A DNA stretch of 64,000 nucleotides from Acheta domesticus (lineage: Eukaryota > Arthropoda > Insecta > Orthoptera > Gryllidae). The DNA lies in assembly GCA_031308135.1 (NCBI GenBank), contig JAHLJT010000631.1, positions 156,443,276 to 156,507,275 on the forward strand. The letters are read 5' to 3'. The stretch's first letter is position 1; each line of letters starts with the position of its first letter. Below the pieces are notes generated by a model that saw only the letters and a program-made list of their open reading frames with translations, had not been told where the DNA came from and did no database searches. Positions 57,461 through 64,000 of the stretch are shown piece by piece. Made by a program: the position numbers and the translations under genes.

Positions 57461-57494
57461 ACTAAAGAACATCATCGCCGCCACTAAAGAACAT
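57451..57494. repeat. 22-bp tandem duplication at the SINE head
   Basis: CATCGCCGCTACTAAAGAAC plus AT (57451-57472) is repeated with one change at 57473-57494. The first unit overlaps the SINE 5' end. Confidence 0.95.
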
Positions 57495-57756
57495 CATCTA
57501 TGGTCGGCACAATTTCATGTGATTTATGATGCAAGTTTTTAGCTAGATTAATTTTGCGGGGCAGATACCCATCGTACGACAAATAGTGTATAATTCCTGC
57601 TAAGTGAAAACAATCAATAGCTCGTGTTCCATTAAATCAATCACATGCATATCGTAAGATTCCTGATATTTGTATTTTATGTGGTTTATAATTAGTGAAA
57701 CATTTGTATCTTGCTTTTTGTCGCGATTGTATTTCGAATTTTACAATATTCACTTT

Positions 57757-58203
57757 TGCTTTCCCGTGTACATGCTTATATACGGAGTAATATACCTAGT
57801 ACAGGGAAAGTTGTGTAATGCGCAAAAACGGCAAATTTTCGGCAGGGAAAATTCATTGCCGGGCTCTGATAACGAAAAAGTGGATAGAACCAGTTGCTGA
57901 ATTTAAAAAAATCCCCAGCACGTGGTGTAGCCAGAATCCCTGATTTGTAGCATCTTGATACCGAAAAATCAATTGAATGTAAAGTTTGCGTCAGAGTCAC
58001 AACAAAAGCGTCAGTTTGTCCGTTGGACAACCCGTCCGTCTGTGAACAGCACTAGCGCCTAAACAATGCGTAGGAATTTTTTATCTCCCAATCTGGCTCG
58101 AGTCGAAGCTTTGAGAATATGAAAAAGATACTTTGATATTTGGGGGGTACTTTACATGAATCACGCAGGAGATTTTGACAATTTTCTCAAAAATGGCTCT
58201 TTT
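57757..58203 (+). mobile_element. Long-TIR family, copy G (left end only)
   Basis: It starts CTTTCCCGTGTACATGC, then TACAGGGAAAGTTGTGTAAT, GCAAATTTTCGGCAGGG, CAGCACGTGGTGTAGCC and TTGATACCGAAAAATC. It ends at CTCAAAAATGGCTC just as copy H begins. Confidence 0.82.
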
Positions 58204-59803
58204 TACTTTCCCGTATCCGTACGTATACACGGAGTGATATACGTAGTATAGGGAAAGTTATGTAATGCTGCGCGAAAAAATGGCCAATTTTCGGCGGAAA
58301 AAAATTAATTGCTGGGCCGTGAAAACGAATACGTGGATAAAACCAGTTGTTAAATTAAGAAAAAAAATCCTCTATCTAGTGGTGTGGTCAAAATCCATGA
58401 TTTGTTGCTTCTTTATACTTAAAAATCGATTGACGGCATTCCGTCCGTCTGTCCGTCTGTGGTCAACGCTAGCGCCTAAACCGTTCGGTCGATTTTCTTC
58501 AAAATTGATATTCCCCAGTCGATCTGATTCTAGTCGAAGCTTTGTGATTTTGAAAAAGATTCTTTAAAATTTGGGGGTACTTTATATGAAGCCCCCGGGG
58601 ATTTTCAACATTTTCTCAAAAACGGCTCCAAATTTTTTCTTTAAATTTCTTGTATGAATAGAGGAAAATACACTTTTTAACATGGCATAGGTCCGATTTT
58701 CACGTACAGCTCTGAATTTTCGAAAATTGTGAAAGTTTGAATTGTTTTCGGCGTCTTTCTCCAACTACAAAATTGAAGATAGAGATTTTTTCTTCAAATA
58801 AAATTTGTTCTGCATATTGAGTTCTTTAATAAAGGTCATGTAAATGTTTTTCACAATTTTGGTAGTTTTCGTGCAATATTGCGTGCAATATGTGCAATTT
58901 TAAAAAATTACAAAAACAAAATTTTCTCAAAAACGGCTCCACATTTTTCCTTTAAACTTTTGGTAGGGATAGTGGTAAATGTACTCTATCAATGACATAA
59001 AAGCCATTTTGGTCTATTGGTTGGTTTTTTCAAAAATAACAAAAATGTAAATTTTTTACTCGTCTCTCACGTTGTTAATATTTTCGTTATTTGCGATTTT
59101 TCACATTATTATATTTACGAGTATATATGCTTTAAATAATGTCAAGTAAAGTTTCTCGAAAACACTACCGTTTTCTGTGAAAAGTAGCTCAAATTTCGGC
59201 ATTTTCAGAAATGCTCAAACGTCATTTTCTCGTATATGGCTACAATTTTTTTCTTGAAACTTTTGTAACGGATAGTGCTAATTACACTATTTAGTGTAGC
59301 GTAAAGTTTATTTTGAGTTACTTTTTTTGTTTTTTTCAAAAATTATATAAATGTAAATTTTTTGAAAGATCTCTCACATCTTTAATATGCACATTATCCG
59401 CAATTTGTAAAGATGATTATATTTGTGAGTGTAAGTGCTTCAAATAATTTCAAATAAAGTATTTTGAAAACTCAAAAATGTTCTGTGAAAATGAGCTTCA
59501 AATTTCGCATTTTTAGTAGTGCTAAAACGCCATTTTCTCTTAAACGGCACATAATTTTTAAAAGAAAATTGCCATTTACGGCTAGGTTTTTGTGTTCTTT
59601 AATATTCTAAAATTAATGTTTCTGTTCTACCAATAGGAAACCGAAAAATTAAGAAAATGACAAAAAAATGTACTTTTGGCGATGATAGATGGTAGCTGGC
59701 AAGAAAGAGTATGTGGCAATTCCGAATAGCTAGCGAAGACCCAGGAAAATAGAAAACTAATACGGGAAAGTCTGTGCCATTCTGCAGCACCACTAGTTTT
59801 TCT
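58204..59803 (+). mobile_element. Long-TIR family, copy H (left end and long body)
   Basis: It opens TACTTTCCCGTATCCGTACG and TATAGGGAAAGTTATGTAAT, with the TIR running to CGTCCGTCTGTCCGTCTG (58440-58460). The body has modules starting with an (A)nACGGCTCCA-like phrase at about 58613, 58924, 59230 and 59535, a spacing of 305-311. It ends near GTCTGTGCCATTCTG and CACCACTAG, as in copy C, without a right TIR. A 105-codon minus frame (59599-59916) straddles the boundary and is a fusion artefact at least in part. Confidence 0.85.
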
Positions 59804-60340
59804 TTTAAATATCTAAGATGGATATTATCATCTTCATCCAACATTTCCGCTAAACATGATTTAGCTTGAGACAAATGATTAGTGCCTGTGAAAAAAATTA
59901 GTCCTTTTTCACTCACTTCTCGAAAGCCAATAAGATAATCGGATGTCGTATTTTTAATTGGTATTAATATTGGTAAGTGGTAAAAAATGGGTAAATTTTA
60001 ATTGGATTTAAATTGTAGTTTTACGTCCCCAATATGCATTTTCAATTTCTGCGACAAGAGTATTCTCAACATAGTTCCTTACATGCGTCTGGTTGATGAT
60101 TTCTTCCACCATGCCTTGGTCGGAACTAAAACGTTTACTACAAGTGTTATGATTGCGTAGGCTTCCGCGGCCGAAATTCATGTTGTCCAGGCTATCCGGA
60201 ATGAGCCGCGTCGTCGATTTGGTGGCTGACGTTTCGGCCAACATACTGTGGCCTTCCTCAGAGCGTACTGCTGTGTTTGCTCTGAGCTTCCTCAGTTTAT
60301 GTTTTACCCAATACGCCATGGATATATACCACTAATATTT
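59804..60340 (-). other. Possible repeat-derived coding fragments, minus strand
   Basis: The minus frame 60008-60319 (103 codons) contains RSEEGHSMLAETSATKSTTR. The underlying CTGAGGAAGGCCACAG... GGCCGAAACGTCAGCCACC text resembles sequences I associate with retroelement 3' regions in arthropods. A second piece (SEKGLIFFTGTNHLSQAKSC, ending 59916) lies downstream. No family can be named with confidence. Confidence 0.2.
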
Positions 60341-61587
60341 TTTATCGTAAAATGATATGATTTTCTTCCTGGAAAAGATTTTTCCAAAGAAAAGTGATTA
60401 ACTTATTAGGACATATGTGCGTATAAATGACGAAAAAAAGTTATTGTTTTTTTTTCAATATGACGCACCAACAAGACAATTCTTTGAAAAATCAGTCGTA
60501 AAGAACATCTTAATGTCAACTTGTAGGAGTCTTTTGTGGTCATCGACCCAGAAATAAAACATAGAAAAATACCGAATATTAATTTAATAATTTAAATGAA
60601 TTTCCTGACTTTTAAAAAAAGTTCTTCAAGATGCATATAGATGTCGACTCTCTCTCACATTTTTTCAGAATTTTATTTCAGCATTGATACGCAAAAAATC
60701 AAAAACTGAAAATTCGTATTTTTTTGTGTCTTACAAAATAATCAGGCTGTCGCTTAAGATTTTGGGAAAATGACTTTCAAAATAACACAAAACATGCCCT
60801 CCATTCAAAATTGAATTAACTTTGGGGTATTTTTACCTCTCTTATCGTGCTACAGCCTTTAAACAAAACCTTTGGAGGAGAAGCGCGTTTATTTTGTGAT
60901 TAGTGAACTGTGATTAATTTAAGGCGTGAGCGAAAACACACCACTCCACCATCCTCTGATTGCTCAAATTACCTCGGAGGACTACTGGTGATAGATTAAT
61001 GATTAATTGGTTGCAAGTCACCAGTCTTAGGTTCCTGAAATTGATCTCTCAGGTGGTGTCATCATCACTCGGAAGTAAATTAGGGAACATGTAAAGTTGT
61101 TACATATAATTGAATAAATAAACATTACAAAGATAATTAGGTTGACAGAATTGCAATGCCTTGCGAAGGCATATATTATGAAATTGAATGAGTACAGAGA
61201 TGGTGTAGCTGAACATTACATGCCATCATTGAATCACTCAGAAAGGTTAAGATTATCAATTCATGTATGTGGCATATGCAAAGATTAACCAAATATAAAA
61301 GAATCACATTAGAATTAATAGTAATGGCGTAAGAAAAAGACAAGTCACTGTTACACTTGAAGTCTGGAGGTGGCTGTAAATTGGCAATGCCATGGGCGTA
61401 GGATGCCATTCGGTGGATGCGGAGACCGGCGCAGAGTCAGTGGACGGCGACACGCTGGCTAGATGCTTGCTGACCCCTTACGAAACCCCAGGAATTCAGT
61501 GTTGCCTGCCGTATGGCTAGAAAGCTCACAATACAGTTGAACATACACTATAGCGATTGTGTGTCAGATTTCAGGTCAGGAAGACAC
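60341..61587. other. AT-rich DNA with a short GC-richer block
   Basis: 60341-61375 is AT-rich without features. 61380-61500 is GC-richer (GGATGCGGAGACCGGCGCAG, GGACGGCGACACGCTGGC) and unexplained. Confidence 0.35.
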
Positions 61588-61613
61588 CTTCAAGAAGCTT
61601 AAGCTTCTTGAAG
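61588..61613. repeat. Perfect 26-bp palindrome
   Basis: CTTCAAGAAGCTT followed directly by its reverse complement AAGCTTCTTGAAG, with no spacer. Confidence 0.97.
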
Positions 61614-62099
61614 CTGTTGTTTAATTTGTATTAATTTGTATTCAATCAAGTCAACCTCTGTTTGTAAAATACTTACCTTTTATAAGTTTCGAGACATCAA
61701 GACAAGCCTGAAATATGAGGGAAGACAGTACCTAATATATTATTTTATTTTCACACAAGATCAATTATTGTACAATTACTATAAGTTCAAAGGTATTCAT
61801 GTATATGTACTTTGTATGGCCACACAAAAATGCCCTGTAACCATGTGTTATTTATAAGTTTCCATATAAATGTACATTTTTTCTGAGTATTCTTTAATAT
61901 TGAACATAATATTTAATTTTTCAAATTTTAAAATCTTTATAACTTTTGAATTCAGCCCTGAAATTGCTTGGGTTACATGTCAAAATACTCAGACAACATT
62001 GTAAATTTAAGAATTAGTTATAAACACCAAGGGTATAGCCTTAGGAACTAACAAAATGACAAAACCCTTAATTACTTCATGCTGTATATATTCTTATCT
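61614..62099. other. AT-rich DNA, nothing recognised
   Basis: No feature found; one 73-codon chance frame. Confidence 0.4.
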
Positions 62100-63500
62100 A
62101 TAGTTCCACTGGCCGCTCCTGGATAGCGCTTCAATCGGGGGCTTTCATTCCGGTGAAGATTTGTAAGTTTGCCACGGAACATCTATATGTTTATCTTTGA
62201 AAGCACCAGATGGTCATTTTACGTAAGCTCACGAGAACTCCGTTACAGAAAGTAGTTCGGGCGGAGGTTCACTATTGTCTGAAAAGGTATAAAACGGGTC
62301 CGAGCGCTCCATTGTATTGCTACTTATCCGTAAGCTACTTGTTCGTGAGATGTAATCCTGTTGCTTTGGCGTGTAATTCTAAATTATCTACGACAAGTCA
62401 GCCCGGCCTGCGGGTTTTTAACGTAATGTAATTGTGGTTTCTCTCAATGTGTCTAAGTTGGACTTTGATGATGCATTGTGTATTGGCAACGATGTTTTAT
62501 GTCTGATGTTGTTGTGTGTTGCTATGATCTAATCTTGTTTTTCTATGTTGACAGCCTGCCGCTTTTACCTGATTTTGTAAGGTGCTTCGGCACAAACGTA
62601 AGCCGCGTCGCCGTACACGCATTCGAGAGGTCACGTCGGATGCGTGGCTCTCACTTGAAGTCGCCGTTCGGCGCATCGGGGCGTCAGTAGGCCTGATTGC
62701 ATTGGTCGGATCAGGCGGGGCTTCCAACGTGAACCTGTAATTGTCGCAGGTAAAAACGGCAGCTTGTGTGGCCCGTACTGCTTCGCAGTGGTCACGAGAA
62801 GCAAGTCTGTCCGTTGTTCGGCTCCGTGGCAGTCACAAGGGTCTGTTGAGCCATTGGTCAGGCTGATTTTTATAATTGTTGTAAGTCAGCGCCTTCGCAG
62901 GAAGAGCGGGCATTCTGACGCCTGCAAGTTTGTTTGTACTGGATGTTGCCACAAGGGGAAACTCTTGATATAGCAACACAAAGATCATTGCCAATATTAA
63001 TGTTCTTGTTTAAATTTTTGAAAGAGAGAGAGAGAGAACCACATTGCATTGTTATTGAAAATTATTTTGTCTTGAATATGTTTTAAATTGTATTAAGTAA
63101 TTCCCTGTTGGGACATGCAAAACTGCTTATAACTCAATTTGTTCGTTTATATTTACAGAAGGTGTTTGGCAAGTTGCCTACCTTTACATGTTTGTATTAT
63201 ATTTTTGCTGCGTAAGGTCTCGCCCTAAAGTGGGTTGTATTTTTGGTCTTGCGTTCAGCAACTGTAATTTATGCTTAAACAATCTTTTGTCGGTTGTTAA
63301 TCGAATGTAATTGTATCAATTTCATCGTAACTTTGATATCGCCTCGACTTTTTCTAATATTTGTTGTAATTCTGTTCATTGCTTTCCAGATACTTGTTCC
63401 TGAAAGCAATTATATTTAAATTGTAGGTAAATTGGGAATCCTCTCCCTTTGCTAGTTGGCATGTATTTACTTACCTGCATGTGAGTGAATAAACTCTTTA
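62100..63500 (+). promoter_or_regulatory. TATA-containing GC-richer stretch, long LTR or promoter-like
   Basis: AGGTATAAAACGGGTCC (about 62287-62303) is a good TATA context, with CGCTCCATTG about 25 bases on. CpG-rich DNA follows (62580-62760), and GAATAAACTC at 63487-63496 could be a poly(A) signal. This would suit a long LTR or a short non-coding transcription unit. No partner LTR, primer-binding site or frame with a domain was found. Confidence 0.28.
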
Positions 63501-64000
63501 TAGTCTGAGGATACGTTTGATTGCCTAGGAGGTTTTTTGTTGACTCCGCAATCTTACCATTAGGTTCACGTGCCAGATTCCTTCCTCAATCTCCCTCTTG
63601 AGTTCAGGGGCAAGGTAATCAATAAATTAATCTTTTATGTGCCACTTTGTGGCTGGCGACCGTTTATGTAATTTTTCTATGTTAAATTCCTTTGGAAATG
63701 CCAGTTTAGATACAACATTTAAACTGGCAACTATGACAGAATTAAAGTATCGCCATTTAAATCAAACAGTGTGCACTGTTCGCTTTCCACGCTAAAAGTG
63801 GCTGGTGTGATGTGAATATATGCTCAATTAAATAATTGCATGCATCAAAGAGTTAGTTTTAAGCACAATTACTGATCACTGCAATGATAAGTAGTTCTGC
63901 ACCACGCGCACGAATGTTCACTTGAAACGTAATGTTTCGAGTTAGGGCTATTAGCACCAGTAATTAGTCCATCGTACAATACACTGAACTATTGGAACAA
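63501..64000. other. Unassigned DNA at the window end
   Basis: CCAGTTTAGATACAACATTT and AAACTGGC around 63700-63728 form a short inverted pair. No gene. Confidence 0.35.

Noticed and set aside
59599..59916. 105-codon minus-strand frame
   Set aside because: It crosses the end of long-TIR copy H; the part inside the element matches a similar chance frame in copy C (35852-36049), so the whole is not a gene.

Overview
This window looks like non-coding DNA from a large, transposon-rich arthropod genome, most likely an insect. The evidence is the AT-rich background and the mobile elements it carries: a mariner with a helix-turn-helix and a mariner-type catalytic block, a piggyBac relic with its C-terminal cysteine-rich domain, a hAT element with an 8-bp target duplication, a tRNA-derived SINE, LTR-like segments and long TA/TG/ATT microsatellites. 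I found no convincing host protein-coding gene, tRNA or rRNA gene. Most open frames are under 100 codons, and the longer ones lie in GA-, G- or CpG-rich repeats. Order, genus and species cannot be fixed from the sequence; a hemimetabolous insect with a large genome is only a guess.

Layout. 1-9.2 kb: a copy of a long-terminal-inverted-repeat (long-TIR) family, two GC-richer islands, a 407-bp MITE, a dispersed repeat with a GA-rich minisatellite, and an LTR/promoter-like stretch. 9.2-20.5 kb: AT-rich DNA, an LTR-like segment, a CpG-rich island whose edge is duplicated about 0.93 kb away, further islands, a GC-rich leader-like segment with a duplicated 136-bp block, and repeat S copy 1. 20.5-31.3 kb: compound microsatellites, a roughly 100-bp tandem repeat, a reverse-strand LTR, and a 2.6-kb stretch with a recurring TGGGCAC motif. 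31.3-37.6 kb: a 472-bp element with perfect 27-bp TIRs, an LTR-like segment, a CpG island beside a strand-asymmetric G-rich tract, another long-TIR copy, orphan hAT-like ends and a 43-bp poly(A). 37.9-44 kb: repeat S copy 2 split by a 1.86-kb insertion, a perfect 23-bp-arm palindrome touching an internally deleted mariner, and a complete long-TIR copy. 44-57.5 kb: islands, a hAT element, a second complete long-TIR copy, the piggyBac relic and the SINE. 57.7-64 kb: two head-to-tail long-TIR copies, unassigned DNA, a perfect palindrome and an LTR/promoter-like stretch.

Two themes stand out. One is a multi-copy long-TIR family (copies A, C, D, E, G, H and fragment F) whose TIRs carry a CCGTCTGT-type repeat, whose ends can fold into hairpins, and whose body has internal tandem repeats of about 305 bp. 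The other is a set of short GC/CpG-rich, non-repetitive islands scattered through a gene-free, transposon-rich region. Some hold homeodomain-like core sites. A regulatory desert around a developmental gene would look like this, but that is inference and needs cross-species alignment. None of the elements looks able to make an intact transposase.
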